64,000 nt of DNA from Polaribacter sp. GTDB lineage: Bacteria > Bacteroidota > Bacteroidia > Flavobacteriales > Flavobacteriaceae. The stretch spans positions 1 to 64,000 of the forward strand of contig NZ_JAHEHX010000003.1 of the NCBI RefSeq assembly GCF_024639685.1, given 5' to 3'. This document shows positions 15,180 to 25,328 of this stretch, piece after piece. Each line of letters starts with the position of its first letter. Within the stretch, counting starts at the first letter, position 1. The position numbers and the translations under genes were made by a program. Under the pieces are notes generated by a model. It made no database searches and was not told where the DNA came from. It was given only the letters and a program-made list of their open reading frames with translations.

Positions 15180-16742
15180 TTATTTGGTATTAAAATATGA
15201 TTTTTCTTTAATAACTAAAGAAATGGGTTTGTTTTGTATCTTACTTTCTAACCAAGAAAGAATGTCTAAGTACAAGAATGCTCTTTTTTCATAAGGATGA
15301 TCTTTAAAAACCTCTAGTTTAGTATGTATTTTTTTAAATTCTTTTTTTATTTCTCCAGGAAATACATCGCTTAAATCTTTTATAGATGTTAAAAATATTT
15401 TTTGAACTTCTTGTAAATTTTCCATTTTTAGTAAAAATTTATAAGTTTCAATAAATTGTCTTTCTAGATCGTAATCTAAACCGCATTCATAATGTGCAAT
15501 AAGGTTAAGAATTCTTGCAAAACATTGTAAATCTTCAGCAGAACTTAGTTTTTTAGATTGAATAATTTTTTGCAAATAAGCAATACACAACTCGTTTTTA
15601 CCCATCCCAAAATACAAACAAGCAATTTTATAATAAAGCATTACAATGTAATGACTGTCTAATCTGTCTTGGTATTTTTCTAATTTATGATTTATTATAG
15701 CTACAAGGTATTCACCTTCAGAGAATGTAGCTTCAAGAAAATGCAGGTGAAGTTTATTAGCATATAAATACTGAAACATTAATAAATCAGTATTCATATT
15801 AGAAGGAATAACCTTACTTTCAATTTCTATTTCAAATGCTTTTAGTTCTTTTTTAAAAGTACCGGTTTTTTTAACAAAGAAAGATGCTTCTAATAGATAG
15901 TTTATACCTTTTAAATAAAAAACAGGATGTTGACTAATGTATTTTTTATCTTCTTTAAACAGTGCTACCCATTGGCTAGCATATTTGTAGCTGTGTAAAA
16001 AATCTTGTGTTAAAAAACTAAACCACAAGTGACTTTTATATAACCATAGTTTTTCTCTAAAACCAAAGGTTTTAAAATTGTATTTAGGAAGTTTACTATA
16101 AAAATATTGATTTATAAACTCTAGTTCTTCGTTGTTTTTTACATATCCATTTTGTAGTAGATGACTATATAATTGTAAAGATAAGTTAGAGAGTTTGCTC
16201 GCAATTACATTTTGTTGGCTTAATGTTTTTGCTTCTAATGATAGTTGGTTAGCTCTATTGCTTAAACTTCTGGTAATATATTGTGTTTCAATTACTTTTT
16301 CTAACTCTACAATTTCATATGCAATATTTTTTTCTTCGTTGTCCAAAGCTAAATTTTTAGCTTTATCTAATAATTTTAAACTTTGTTTGTACAATCCTTT
16401 TTGGTAAAGAACTGTAGCAAAGTCTAATTGTTCTCTTATTAATATTCTAATATTCTTGTGAGCAGGGTTTAAGCGCAAACTGATTAAAATCTGCTTGTAT
16501 AGATGTGCTTTTAAATTCGATAACTGTTGTTTAGATACAATTCCACTTTTAATTATTTCTTTTTCATCATATGTTTTAAGCTTCTCTAGAAATTTAAATA
16601 AAGAAAAAAATTTAGCCCCTACATTACCTTCTAACCTACCTACATATAAGTTGAATTGTCTTTTTTCAGATTTGGTTAAAGACTTAATTAAAACGAATAA
16701 AGCATCGTTTTGCTGGCTGACTGATGTAAGCTTTTTAATCAT
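15180..16742 (-). CDS. Conserved helical-repeat protein of unknown function
   Basis: I do not recognise a named family for this 520-residue protein. It has no signal peptide or membrane segment. The sequence is almost wholly helical, with recurring pairs such as LYQKGLYKQSLKLLDKAKNLAL (about residues 120-140) and IACLYFGMGKNELCIAYLQKII (about 370-395), which look like TPR-type repeats. The N-terminus (ALFVLIKSLTKSEKRQFNLY) looks conserved, as in other Bacteroidota proteins of similar length. It lies between the thr leader and the divergent leuA. Codon use is like that of its neighbours. A cytoplasmic scaffold role is possible but unproven. Confidence 0.7.
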   Translation of the reverse strand: MIKKLTSVSQQNDALFVLIKSLTKSEKRQFNLYVGRLEGNVGAKFFSLFKFLEKLKTYDEKEIIKSGIVSKQQLSNLKAHLYKQILISLRLNPAHKNIRILIREQLDFATVLYQKGLYKQSLKLLDKAKNLALDNEEKNIAYEIVELEKVIETQYITRSLSNRANQLSLEAKTLSQQNVIASKLSNLSLQLYSHLLQNGYVKNNEELEFINQYFYSKLPKYNFKTFGFREKLWLYKSHLWFSFLTQDFLHSYKYASQWVALFKEDKKYISQHPVFYLKGINYLLEASFFVKKTGTFKKELKAFEIEIESKVIPSNMNTDLLMFQYLYANKLHLHFLEATFSEGEYLVAIINHKLEKYQDRLDSHYIVMLYYKIACLYFGMGKNELCIAYLQKIIQSKKLSSAEDLQCFARILNLIAHYECGLDYDLERQFIETYKFLLKMENLQEVQKIFLTSIKDLSDVFPGEIKKEFKKIHTKLEVFKDHPYEKRAFLYLDILSWLESKIQNKPISLVIKEKSYFNTK

Positions 16743-16835
16743 AAATATTTAATAATCAGATTTTTATATTTTTAAATCAGATAATAGAAATCGTACAGAG
16801 AGGTAAAAGTAACTAATTATTTTAATCTCATTAAA

Positions 16836-16843
16836 TACTTTTG
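16836..16843 (+). promoter_or_regulatory. leuA: Possible -7 box for leuA
   Basis: TACTTTTG fits the Bacteroidota -7 consensus TAnnTTTG and lies 28 bp before the leuA ATG. No clear TTG is seen at the -33 position, so this is a weak call. Confidence 0.35.
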
Positions 16844-16871
16844 ATTAAATATAAAGCCAATTTTTTTAATT

Positions 16872-18047
16872 ATGCAAAATAATCAAGTCCAAATTTTTGA
16901 TACAACTTTAAGAGATGGTGAACAGGTGCCAGGTTGTAAGTTAGATACTACTCAGAAATTGGTTATTGCAGAAAGGTTAGATGTATTGGGTGTAAATGTG
17001 ATTGAAGCTGGCTTCCCAGTTTCTAGTCCTGGAGATTTTATATCGGTTTCGGAAATTGCAAAAATTGTAAAAAACGCAACAGTTTGTGGTTTAACAAGAG
17101 CTGTAGAAAAAGATATTAAAGTAGCTGCAGAGGCTTTAAAATTCGCAAAATATCCCAGAATTCATACTGGTATTGGCACAAGTGATTCTCATATAAAATA
17201 TAAGTTTAATTCAACTAGAGATAAGGTTATAGAAAGGGCTGTAAAAGCGGTTGCCTATTCTAAATCTTTTGTAGAGGATGTAGAGTTTTATGCAGAAGAT
17301 GCAGGTAGAACAGATAATGAGTTCTTAGCAAAAGTGTGTGAAGAAGTTATAAAAGCAGGAGCTACAGTTTTAAATATTCCAGATACTACAGGGTATTGTT
17401 TGCCAGAAGAATATGGTGCAAAAATGAAATACCTTAGAGAAAATGTAAAAGGAATAGAAAACGTTACGCTTTCTTGTCATTGTCATAACGATTTAGGTAT
17501 GGCTACAGCGAACTCAATTGCAGGTGTTGTAAATGGTGCTCGTCAAATAGAATGTACTATAAATGGTATTGGAGAAAGAGCAGGAAATACAGCTTTAGAA
17601 GAGGTGGTAATGATTTTAAAACAACACCCTTATTTAAATTTAGAAACCAGTATCAATACAAAATTATTGTATGATACTAGTATAATGGTTCGAGAAAAAA
17701 TGGGAATGCCTGTACAGCCTAATAAAGCAATAGTGGGTGCAAATGCATTTGCTCATAGTTCAGGGATACATCAAGATGGAGTAATAAAAAATAGGGAAAC
17801 GTACGAAATTATGGATCCTGAAGATGTTGGTGTAACAGACAGCGCCATTGTTTTAACAGCAAGAAGTGGTAGAGCAGCTTTAGCTTACAGATCTAAAAAA
17901 ATAGGATATGAATTAACAAAAATACAGTTAGATGAGGCTTATAATTCTTTTTTAAAAATGGCAGATCAACAAAAGGAAATACAAGATGTTGACATTCATT
18001 TAATTATGAAGAGTTTAAAAATCCTTTCTACAGTAGTAATCCCATAA
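16872..18047 (+). CDS. leuA: 2-isopropylmalate synthase (short form)
   Basis: This 391-residue enzyme condenses acetyl-CoA with 2-oxoisovalerate, the first committed step to leucine. The signature [13 protein letters not shown] is at residues 9-21, and the [13 protein letters not shown] metal-binding motif lies near residues 200-215. The C-terminal regulatory (LeuA dimer) domain of the ~510-residue form is missing, as is common in Bacteroidota. Homocitrate synthase is a close relative, but the adjacent leuB supports the leucine role. leuB follows 9 bp downstream. Confidence 0.88.
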   Translation: MQNNQVQIFDTTLRDGEQVPGCKLDTTQKLVIAERLDVLGVNVIEAGFPVSSPGDFISVSEIAKIVKNATVCGLTRAVEKDIKVAAEALKFAKYPRIHTGIGTSDSHIKYKFNSTRDKVIERAVKAVAYSKSFVEDVEFYAEDAGRTDNEFLAKVCEEVIKAGATVLNIPDTTGYCLPEEYGAKMKYLRENVKGIENVTLSCHCHNDLGMATANSIAGVVNGARQIECTINGIGERAGNTALEEVVMILKQHPYLNLETSINTKLLYDTSIMVREKMGMPVQPNKAIVGANAFAHSSGIHQDGVIKNRETYEIMDPEDVGVTDSAIVLTARSGRAALAYRSKKIGYELTKIQLDEAYNSFLKMADQQKEIQDVDIHLIMKSLKILSTVVIP

Positions 18048-18056
18048 AAGTATACA

Positions 18057-19178
18057 ATGAAATATAATATTGCAGTAATCCCAGGAGATGGAGTTGGCCC
18101 AGAAGTTGTAGCGCAAGCTATCAAAGTTTTGGATGCAGTAGCAGAGGCTTACGATCATATTTTTATTTATAAAGAAGCAAAATTAGGATCTTGTGCTATT
18201 GATAAAACAGGTAACCCTTTGCCTAAAGAAACTGTAGATATTTGTAATACCGCAGATGCGATATTATTTGGAGCAGTAGGAGATCCTAAGTACGATAATG
18301 ATCCTAAAGCAAAGATTAGGCCAGAACAAGGCTTGTTAAATTTAAGAAGAGCTCTTGGTTTGTATTGTAATATTAGACCTGTAAAGGCATATGATAACTT
18401 GTTATCAAATTCTCCACTTAAAAGAGAAATAATAAAAAATACTGATTTTGTAATTTATAGAGAATTAACCGGAGGTATTTATTTTGGTGAAAAAAAATTG
18501 AGTCAAGACGAGCAAACAGCTTTTGATGTCTCTTCGTATTCAGTTCAAGAAATTTCAAGAGTAACACATTTGGCATTCCAAGCAGCGCAAAAACGCAGAA
18601 ATAAAGTAACCTTGGTAGATAAAGCAAATGTTTTAGAAACCTCTCGTCTATGGAGAAGAACAGTTACAGAAATTGCCAAAGAGTATAAAGATGTTGAATT
18701 AGAATATTTGTTTGTAGATAATGCAGCAATGAAAATGATTTTAAACCCAACCCATTTTGATGTTATTTTAACAGAAAACCTTTTTGGAGATATGATTTCT
18801 GATGTTGCGAGTTCACTATCTGGGTCAATAGGAATATTGTCTTCTTCTTCAATAGGAACTAAAAATGGTTTGTTTGAGCCAATTCATGGTACATACTCTC
18901 AAGCCAAAGGAAAAGATATCGCTAATCCTTTAGCCTCAATACTTTCTGCTGCACTTCTATTAAAATATTTAGGCTTATATGAAGAGGCAGATGCAGTGGA
19001 AAGAGCTGTAGACAAATCTTTAGCTTTAGGTTTTACTACTCAAGATATCAAAAGGAAAATACAAAAATCAACCACAACTTCTAAAGTTGGTGATTTTATT
19101 GCAGATTATATTTTAAATCAAGACGATAGTAACATGAATTTTAGAAATATTCATATGGGACAAAGTACAATTATCTAA
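18057..19178 (+). CDS. leuB: 3-isopropylmalate dehydrogenase
   Basis: This 373-residue NAD-dependent beta-decarboxylating dehydrogenase makes 2-oxoisocaproate. It begins IAVIPGDGVGPEVV and has the RPEQGLLNLRRALGLYCNIRP substrate region, the DKANVLETSRLWR motif and the metal-binding NLFGDMISD. The GTKNGLFEPIHGTYSQ segment belongs to the NAD site. It is cotranscribed with leuA. The usual leuC and leuD are absent on both sides. A terminator follows. Confidence 0.94.
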   Translation: MKYNIAVIPGDGVGPEVVAQAIKVLDAVAEAYDHIFIYKEAKLGSCAIDKTGNPLPKETVDICNTADAILFGAVGDPKYDNDPKAKIRPEQGLLNLRRALGLYCNIRPVKAYDNLLSNSPLKREIIKNTDFVIYRELTGGIYFGEKKLSQDEQTAFDVSSYSVQEISRVTHLAFQAAQKRRNKVTLVDKANVLETSRLWRRTVTEIAKEYKDVELEYLFVDNAAMKMILNPTHFDVILTENLFGDMISDVASSLSGSIGILSSSSIGTKNGLFEPIHGTYSQAKGKDIANPLASILSAALLLKYLGLYEEADAVERAVDKSLALGFTTQDIKRKIQKSTTTSKVGDFIADYILNQDDSNMNFRNIHMGQSTII

Positions 19179-19197
19179 ATATTTTAAATCTAATATA

Positions 19198-19238
19198 AAA
19201 TCGCTTAGGTATGCTCATTGTATCTGAGCGATTTTTTT
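19198..19238 (+). terminator. Terminator after leuB
   Basis: AAATCGCTTAG pairs with CTGAGCGATTT (one wobble) around a 15-nt loop and is followed by a T run, so leuAB and ilvDBNC appear to be separate units. Confidence 0.8.
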
Positions 19239-19446
19239 ATTAAATAAAATATTATATTAATTGTAAATTGGTCTTTATGTTGAAAATAATATAAGTATTG
19301 AATATCATAATGGTAATAGTATAAAAATCTGAAATACAGTAATTAAGGTCTTTAAAAATTACTATGAGTTTAAATTTAAGAATTACATAATCTATAGCAT
19401 TACCTTTGAATTATTATATTTTTGTCAAAAAGAATCTTTACCAAAA

Positions 19447-21123
19447 ATGGAGTTAAATAAACATAGCAAAAGATTAACGCAAGACGAATCTCAACCTGCA
19501 TCTCAAGCAATGCTTTATGCTGTAGGGCTCTCTGATGAAGATATGAGTAAAGCTCAGGTAGGTATTGCAAGTACAGGTTATGATGGTAATCCATGTAATA
19601 TGCATTTAAACCGCTTAAAAGAAGAGGTTAAGGTAGAGTGTAATATTGCAAACATGGTAGGTTTAGGATTTAATACTATTGGAGTTTCTGATGGGATTTC
19701 TATGGGTACTTCAGGGATGAATTATTCTTTGGTATCTAGAGATATAATTGCAGATTCTATAGAAACTGTTATGAATGCACAAAGTTACGATGCGTGTATT
19801 GCTATTGTCGGTTGTGATAAAAATATGCCAGGTTCTATTATTGCAATGTTGCGTTTAAATCGTCCATCTATAATGATGTATGGAGGTTCTATTGCATCTG
19901 GAAATTATAAAGGAAAAAAATTAAATATTGTTTCTGCGTTTGAAGCTTTAGGACAAAAAGTAGCCGGCGAAATTGATGAGAATGAATACAAAGAAATTAT
20001 AAAAAGAGCAATTCCAGGAGCAGGTGCTTGTGGAGGTATGTATACCGCAAATACAATGGCTTCTGCAATAGAATGTATGGGTTTTGCTTTGCCTTATAAT
20101 TCATCAATTCCAGCAGAGAATCCAAACAAATTATCTGAGGCAGAGAGAACTGCTTTGGCTATTAAAAATTTATTGGAGTTAGACTTAAAACCATTAGATA
20201 TTATTTCTAAAAAATCTTTAGAAAACGCTGTTGCTTTAGTAAACGCATTAGGAGGTTCTACAAATGCTGTTTTGCATTTTTTAGCAATTGCACATGCAGC
20301 AGAAATAGATTTTACTTTAGAAGATTTTCAAAGAGTATCAGACAGAACTCCTTTAATTGCAGATTTAAAACCATCAGGTAAATACTTAATGGAAGATGTC
20401 CATGGAGTTGGAGGAACACCTGCAATTATGAAGTATTTACTAGAAAGTGGCTATTTGCATGGAGATTGTTTAACTGTTACAGGTAAAACATTGGCAGAAA
20501 ATTTAGCACATGTAAAAGCAATGGAGTTTGAAGATCAAGATGTTATTTATCCAAAAGATAAAGCGTTAAAGACATCAGGAAATATTCAAATTATTTACGG
20601 AAATCTAGCTACTGAAGGTGCTGTTGCTAAAATTTCTGGAAACGAAGGTTTATTGTTTGAAGGTAAAGCTGTGGTTTACGATGGTGAACAAGCAGCAAAT
20701 ACAGGTATTTCAAATGGAGAAGTAGAAAAAGGCGATGTTGTTGTAATTAGGTATGTTGGTCCAAAAGGTGGTCCAGGAATGCCAGAAATGTTAAAGCCAA
20801 CTTCATTAATTATGGGTGCAGGTTTAGGTAAATCTGTAGCATTAATAACAGATGGTCGTTTTTCAGGAGGTACTCATGGCTTTGTTGTTGGTCATATTAC
20901 TCCAGAAGCACAATCTGGAGGAGCAATAGGTTTGTTAGAAACAGGTGATAAAATTAAAATAAGTGCAGAAGATAACTCTATTAATGTACTTATTTCTGAT
21001 GAACAATTAGCAAAAAGAAAAGAAAATTGGGTAGCACCTATACTAAAACATAAAAAAGGAATTTTATATAAGTATGCGAAATCTGTAGCTTCTGCATCTA
21101 AAGGATGTGTTACTGATTTATAA
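19447..21123 (+). CDS. ilvD: Dihydroxy-acid dehydratase
   Basis: This 558-residue iron-sulfur enzyme dehydrates dihydroxy acids to the 2-oxo acid precursors of valine and isoleucine. Cluster cysteines appear in [18 protein letters not shown] and [13 protein letters not shown]. The C-terminal [18 protein letters not shown] is diagnostic. It is the first gene of ilvDBNC; the 208 bp upstream of it after the leuB terminator contain two -7-like elements (TACCTTTG 19401-19408, TATTTTTG 19417-19424) without a clear -33 box. An 80-bp purine-rich spacer separates it from ilvB. Confidence 0.96.
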   Translation: MELNKHSKRLTQDESQPASQAMLYAVGLSDEDMSKAQVGIASTGYDGNPCNMHLNRLKEEVKVECNIANMVGLGFNTIGVSDGISMGTSGMNYSLVSRDIIADSIETVMNAQSYDACIAIVGCDKNMPGSIIAMLRLNRPSIMMYGGSIASGNYKGKKLNIVSAFEALGQKVAGEIDENEYKEIIKRAIPGAGACGGMYTANTMASAIECMGFALPYNSSIPAENPNKLSEAERTALAIKNLLELDLKPLDIISKKSLENAVALVNALGGSTNAVLHFLAIAHAAEIDFTLEDFQRVSDRTPLIADLKPSGKYLMEDVHGVGGTPAIMKYLLESGYLHGDCLTVTGKTLAENLAHVKAMEFEDQDVIYPKDKALKTSGNIQIIYGNLATEGAVAKISGNEGLLFEGKAVVYDGEQAANTGISNGEVEKGDVVVIRYVGPKGGPGMPEMLKPTSLIMGAGLGKSVALITDGRFSGGTHGFVVGHITPEAQSGGAIGLLETGDKIKISAEDNSINVLISDEQLAKRKENWVAPILKHKKGILYKYAKSVASASKGCVTDL

Positions 21124-21203
21124 AGATGATATAGATAAAAGAATAAAGAGAAAAGAGAAAGATTAGAAAAATCTTCTTTTTCTATTCTAAAAAGAGGAAA
21201 TAT
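21124..21203 (+). repeat. Purine-rich hairpin spacer between ilvD and ilvB
   Basis: The spacer contains AGAATAAAGAGAAAAGAG, followed by AATCTTCTTTTTCTATTCT, which together form an imperfect stem. Similar AGAATAAAGA-type sequence fills the two following ilv spacers. Confidence 0.6.
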
Positions 21204-22937
21204 ATGGAAATACAAACCATAAAATCACAAGGTAAAACTAATAAAGCTACAGAACGTATTTCTGGAAGCGAGGCAGTTGTGAGGTGTTTAATAGCAGAAG
21301 GTGTTGATATTTTATACGGATATCCTGGAGGTGCAATTATGCCTGTTTATGATGAATTATATAAGTATCATGGTAAAATCCACCATGTTTTAACACGTCA
21401 CGAGCAAGGAGCAACACATGCCGCACAAGGTTACGCGCGTATTTCTGGTAAAGTAGGTGTGGCTATTGCTACATCTGGTCCTGGGGCTACAAATCTAATT
21501 ACAGGAATTGCAGATGCTCAAATAGATTCTACACCAATGGTTTGTATTACAGGTCAAGTAGCTTCTCATTTATTAGGTAGTGATGCTTTTCAAGAAACAG
21601 ATATCGTTGGTATTTCTACACCTGTAACAAAATGGAATTGCCAAATTACTAAGGCTGCAGACATTCCAAAAGTTATGGCAAAGGCATTTTATATAGCAAG
21701 AAGCGGAAGGCCTGGACCTGTTTTGGTAGACATCACAAAGGATGCTCAGTTTGAAGAGTTTGATTTTTTGTACGAGAAATGTACGCATGTTAGAAGTTAT
21801 AATCCTTTGCCTACAACAGATATTATAAAAGTTAAAGAAGCTGCAAATCTTATAAACGCAGCAAAAAAACCATTAATAGTTTGGGGTCAAGGAGTAATTT
21901 TAGGAAAAGCTGAAGAAGAGCTTAAGGCAGTTCTAGAGAAAGCAGGTATTCCTGCTGCATGGACTATTTTAGGTGCTTCAGCAATACCAACTTCTCATCC
22001 TTTAAATGTAGGTATGGTTGGTATGCATGGTAATTATGCTCCAAATGTTTTAACCAATGAGTGTGATCTTTTAATTGCAATAGGAATGCGTTTTGATGAT
22101 AGAGTTACAGGTAGCTTATCTACGTACGCAAAACAAGCAAAAGTAATTCACTTTGAAATAGATCCTGCAGAAATTGATAAAAATGTAAAATCTGATGTTG
22201 CAGTTTTAGGTGATGCAAAAAAGAGTCTAGAGGAATTATTACCGTTTTTAGAAGAAAAAAGTCATACAGATTGGCATCAGAAGTTTAAAGATTTATACCA
22301 AATAGAATACGATAAAGTAATCAAGAACGATTTATATCCTACAAAAGAAGGTCTAACAATGGCTGAAGTTTTAAAGGAAATAAATAGTCAAAGTGAGGGT
22401 AAAGCTGCAATTGTTACAGATGTTGGTCAGCATCAAATGGTTGCATGTAGATATGCAGATTTTAATGTGTCTAAAAGTAATATTACTTCTGGCGGTTTAG
22501 GAACTATGGGCTTTGGTTTGCCAGCGGCAATTGGTGCAAAAATGGCAGCTCCAGACCGTGAAGTGATTTCTATTTCTGGAGATGGAGGATACCAAATGAC
22601 AATTCAAGAATTAGGGACCATTTTTCAACAAAAAGCGGCTGTAAAGGTTGTTGTTTTGAATAACGATTTTTTAGGGATGGTTCGTCAGTGGCAGCAATTG
22701 TTTTTTGATAAAAGATATGCATCAACAGAAATGGTAAATCCAAATTTTGTTGCAATTGCTGAAGGGTATTACATTAAAGCAAGAAAAGTTACCAAACGTG
22801 AAGAATTAGCTGAAGCAGTTGCAGAAATGATGCAAAGTAAAGAAGCTTATTTCTTAGAGGTTTGTGTAGAAAAAGAAGATAATGTTTTTCCAATGATTCC
22901 AACAGGAGCAAGCGTTTCTGATATAAGGTTGGAGTAA
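21204..22937 (+). CDS. ilvB: Acetolactate synthase large (catalytic) subunit
   Basis: This 577-residue thiamine diphosphate enzyme makes acetolactate or acetohydroxybutyrate. The N-terminal domain has the catalytic Glu in TRHEQGATHAAQGYAR. The central domain includes GMVGMHG and the FAD-related GMRFDDRVTGS. The C-terminal cofactor motif is GDGGYQMTIQELGT...NNDFLGMVRQWQ. It uses the ilvN product as regulatory subunit, encoded 88 bp downstream. The start is chosen at 21204 because the preceding AAAGAGG is a suitable purine-rich leader. Confidence 0.96.
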   Translation: MEIQTIKSQGKTNKATERISGSEAVVRCLIAEGVDILYGYPGGAIMPVYDELYKYHGKIHHVLTRHEQGATHAAQGYARISGKVGVAIATSGPGATNLITGIADAQIDSTPMVCITGQVASHLLGSDAFQETDIVGISTPVTKWNCQITKAADIPKVMAKAFYIARSGRPGPVLVDITKDAQFEEFDFLYEKCTHVRSYNPLPTTDIIKVKEAANLINAAKKPLIVWGQGVILGKAEEELKAVLEKAGIPAAWTILGASAIPTSHPLNVGMVGMHGNYAPNVLTNECDLLIAIGMRFDDRVTGSLSTYAKQAKVIHFEIDPAEIDKNVKSDVAVLGDAKKSLEELLPFLEEKSHTDWHQKFKDLYQIEYDKVIKNDLYPTKEGLTMAEVLKEINSQSEGKAAIVTDVGQHQMVACRYADFNVSKSNITSGGLGTMGFGLPAAIGAKMAAPDREVISISGDGGYQMTIQELGTIFQQKAAVKVVVLNNDFLGMVRQWQQLFFDKRYASTEMVNPNFVAIAEGYYIKARKVTKREELAEAVAEMMQSKEAYFLEVCVEKEDNVFPMIPTGASVSDIRLE

Positions 22938-23025
22938 AGTTAGAGTATAGAATAAAGAACACAGAATAGAGAAGAAAGAGAAAAGTTTGTTAACTTTTAT
23001 TTCCATTTTTTAATATCTTAAAAAT
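22938..23025 (+). repeat. Purine-rich hairpin spacer between ilvB and ilvN
   Basis: This spacer shares AGAATAAAGAACACAGAA-like sequence with the other ilv spacers and contains the stem AAAAGTT/AACTTTT near 22980-23000. Confidence 0.55.
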
Positions 23026-23559
23026 ATGAGTACAGAAGATAAACAGTTATATACAGTATCTATTTATACAGAAAACAATATTGGATTGTTGAACAGAATT
23101 TCTGCAATTTTTCAGAGAAGACACATTAATATAGAAAGTTTAAATACATCTCCATCAGAAATAGAAGGCGTTTCTAAATTTACTATTGTTGTAAATATGG
23201 ATGAGGTAAATATTAAGAAAATTTTAGGTCAAATAGAGAAGCAAGTGGAGGTAATTAAGGCTTACTATCACAATTTAGATCAAATTATATATCAAATTTC
23301 TGGATTGTTCAAAATCAAGTCTGAATTACTGTTTGAAGAGCCTCATATACAGAACATCATTAAAGAGAGTAATGCTAGAATTGTGACAGTGAATAAAGCT
23401 TTTTTTATCCTAGAAAAATCAGGTAAAAAAGAAGAGATTGTAGAAATGTATAATCAACTAAGTAAATTCGGAATTATGCAATATACGCGTTCAGGATTAA
23501 TTGCGGTTACCAAAGAAGAGATGAAAATATCATCATTATTAGAATCATACAACAACTAA
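23026..23559 (+). CDS. ilvN: Acetolactate synthase small (regulatory) subunit
   Basis: This 177-residue protein begins with an ACT domain (YTVSIYTENNIGLLNRISAIFQRRHINIESLN, about residues 8-40), which binds valine for feedback control in known members. A C-terminal domain (about residues 80-165) completes the IlvN layout; the SGLIAVTKE segment is near the end. It lies between ilvB and ilvC. Confidence 0.94.
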   Translation: MSTEDKQLYTVSIYTENNIGLLNRISAIFQRRHINIESLNTSPSEIEGVSKFTIVVNMDEVNIKKILGQIEKQVEVIKAYYHNLDQIIYQISGLFKIKSELLFEEPHIQNIIKESNARIVTVNKAFFILEKSGKKEEIVEMYNQLSKFGIMQYTRSGLIAVTKEEMKISSLLESYNN

Positions 23560-23684
23560 AAATAAAATTTAGAAGAAAGAGCAAAGAACAAAGAATAAAG
23601 AGAGAAGACTTTTAATTTTAGATTAGTCGATCTCTTTTCCTTTCTCTCTTTTCTTTCTTCTGATTAAAAATTAAAAACAAGAAA
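23560..23684 (+). repeat. Long purine/pyrimidine inverted spacer between ilvN and ilvC
   Basis: A purine-rich arm (AGAAGAAAGAGCAAAGAA...) is followed by a pyrimidine-rich arm ending CTCTTTTCTTTCTTCT. Together they can form a long imperfect stem around the loop near 23615-23630. It is the largest of three related ilv spacers. Confidence 0.6.
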
Positions 23685-25157
23685 ATGTCAAATTATTTTA
23701 ACACATTAACATTAAGACAAAAATTAGAGCAATTAGGTCAATGTCGTTTTATGGATGCTTCAGAATTTGAAGATGGTGTAACTGCTTTAAAAGGAAAAAA
23801 GATTGTTATTGTGGGCTGTGGAGCACAAGGTTTAAATCAAGGTCTAAATATGAGAGAATCTGGTTTAGATATCGCTTATACCTTAAGGCAAGCAGCAATT
23901 GATCAGAAAAGAGAATCGTACACAAATGCAACTTCTAACAATTTTGAAGTGGGTACGTATGAAGAGTTGTTGCCAACTGCAGATTTAGTAATTAATCTAA
24001 CTCCAGATAAGCAACATACAAACGTGGTAAAAGCAGTAATGCCTTTAATGAAAAAAGGAGCTACTTTGTCATACTCTCATGGTTTTAATGTGGTTGAAGA
24101 AGGCATGCAAATTCGTGAGGATTTAACAGTAATTATGGTTGCGCCAAAATCTCCGGGTTCTGAAGTTAGAGAAGAGTATAAAAGAGGTTTTGGAGTGCCT
24201 ACATTAATTGCTGTGCATCCAGAAAATGATCCTGAACAAAAAGGGTGGGCGCAAGCAAAGGCGTATGCTGTAGCAACAGGTGGTCATAAAGCAGGAGTTT
24301 TAGAATCTTCTTTTGTGGCAGAAGTAAAGTCAGATTTAATGGGTGAGCAAACTATTTTATGTGGATTATTGCAAACAGGTGCAATTTTATCCTTTGATAA
24401 AATGGTAGAAGAAGGTATAGATGCAGGTTATGCAGCCAAGTTAATTCAGTATGGTTGGGAAACAGTAACTGAAGCTTTAAAACATGGTGGAATCACAAAT
24501 ATGATGGATCGTTTGTCCAATCCAGCAAAAGTGGAAGCCTTTAGATTGTCGGAAGAATTAAAAGACATTATGCGTCCATTATTTCAAAAACATATGGATG
24601 ATATTATGACTGGTCATTTCTCTAAAACTATGATGGAAGACTGGGCTAATGATGATGTAAACTTATTAAAATGGAGAGCAGCAACAGGTGAGACTGCCTT
24701 TGAAAAACAGCAAATTACAGATCAAGAAATCCCTGAACAAGAATATTTTGATCATGGAACTTTATTAGTTGCTTTTGTAAGATCGGGTGTGGAATTGGCT
24801 TTTGAAGCAATGACAGAATCAGGTATTATAGATGCATCAGCATACTATGAGTCTTTACATGAAACTCCATTAATTGCAAATACAATTGCAAGAATGAAGT
24901 TGGCGGAAATGAATCGTGTAATTTCTGATACTGCAGAGTATGGTTGTTACTTATTTGACCATGCATGTAAACCATTATTAACAGATTTCATGAAAACTGT
25001 ATCTACAAATGTTATTGGTAAATCTTTTAGTAATGAAAATGGAGTAGATAATCAAGAGCTAATTAAAATCAATAAAACTATAAGAAATCATCCTGTAGAG
25101 GTTGTAGGTGAGCAATTAAGAGCTTCTATGACAGCTATGAAAGTGATTAAGTCTTAA
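23685..25157 (+). CDS. ilvC: Ketol-acid reductoisomerase (class II)
   Basis: This 490-residue enzyme isomerises and reduces acetohydroxy acids with NADPH. Its length and the double-length C-terminal knotted domain mark the class II (E. coli-like) form rather than the ~330-residue class I. The dinucleotide loop is [21 protein letters not shown] near residues 38-60, and metal-binding acidic residues lie in [10 protein letters not shown]. The last gene of ilvDBNC, it is followed by a terminator. Confidence 0.96.
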   Translation: MSNYFNTLTLRQKLEQLGQCRFMDASEFEDGVTALKGKKIVIVGCGAQGLNQGLNMRESGLDIAYTLRQAAIDQKRESYTNATSNNFEVGTYEELLPTADLVINLTPDKQHTNVVKAVMPLMKKGATLSYSHGFNVVEEGMQIREDLTVIMVAPKSPGSEVREEYKRGFGVPTLIAVHPENDPEQKGWAQAKAYAVATGGHKAGVLESSFVAEVKSDLMGEQTILCGLLQTGAILSFDKMVEEGIDAGYAAKLIQYGWETVTEALKHGGITNMMDRLSNPAKVEAFRLSEELKDIMRPLFQKHMDDIMTGHFSKTMMEDWANDDVNLLKWRAATGETAFEKQQITDQEIPEQEYFDHGTLLVAFVRSGVELAFEAMTESGIIDASAYYESLHETPLIANTIARMKLAEMNRVISDTAEYGCYLFDHACKPLLTDFMKTVSTNVIGKSFSNENGVDNQELIKINKTIRNHPVEVVGEQLRASMTAMKVIKS

Positions 25158-25178
25158 CTTTTTTAAGAACCTATTGTG

Positions 25179-25214
25179 AAATCTGCTAAATAAATTTTTA
25201 GCAGATTTTTTTTT
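25179..25214 (+). terminator. Terminator after ilvC
   Basis: AAATCTGCTAAA pairs with TTTAGCAGATTT and is followed by a run of T, 22 bp after the ilvC stop. Confidence 0.9.
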
Positions 25215-25328
25215 GATTTTTCCGAAATCATTTTCGTAAATTATTTTTAAATTTGAAGCTAGCAAGGTTTATTTTTGTTAAATTGTAAGTTAAATTATTA
25301 TCTTTAAATTATTTCAAAAGAAGTACTT

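Noticed and set aside
16872..18047. LeuA as homocitrate or citramalate synthase
   Set aside because: The adjacent leuB and lack of lysine or citramalate pathway genes favour isopropylmalate synthase, though the short form makes it not fully certain.
19311..19325. Tiny frame encoding Met-Val-Ile-Val before ilvD, possible leader peptide
   Set aside because: Four codons are too few, there is no paired hairpin, and chance occurrence in AT-rich DNA is likely.
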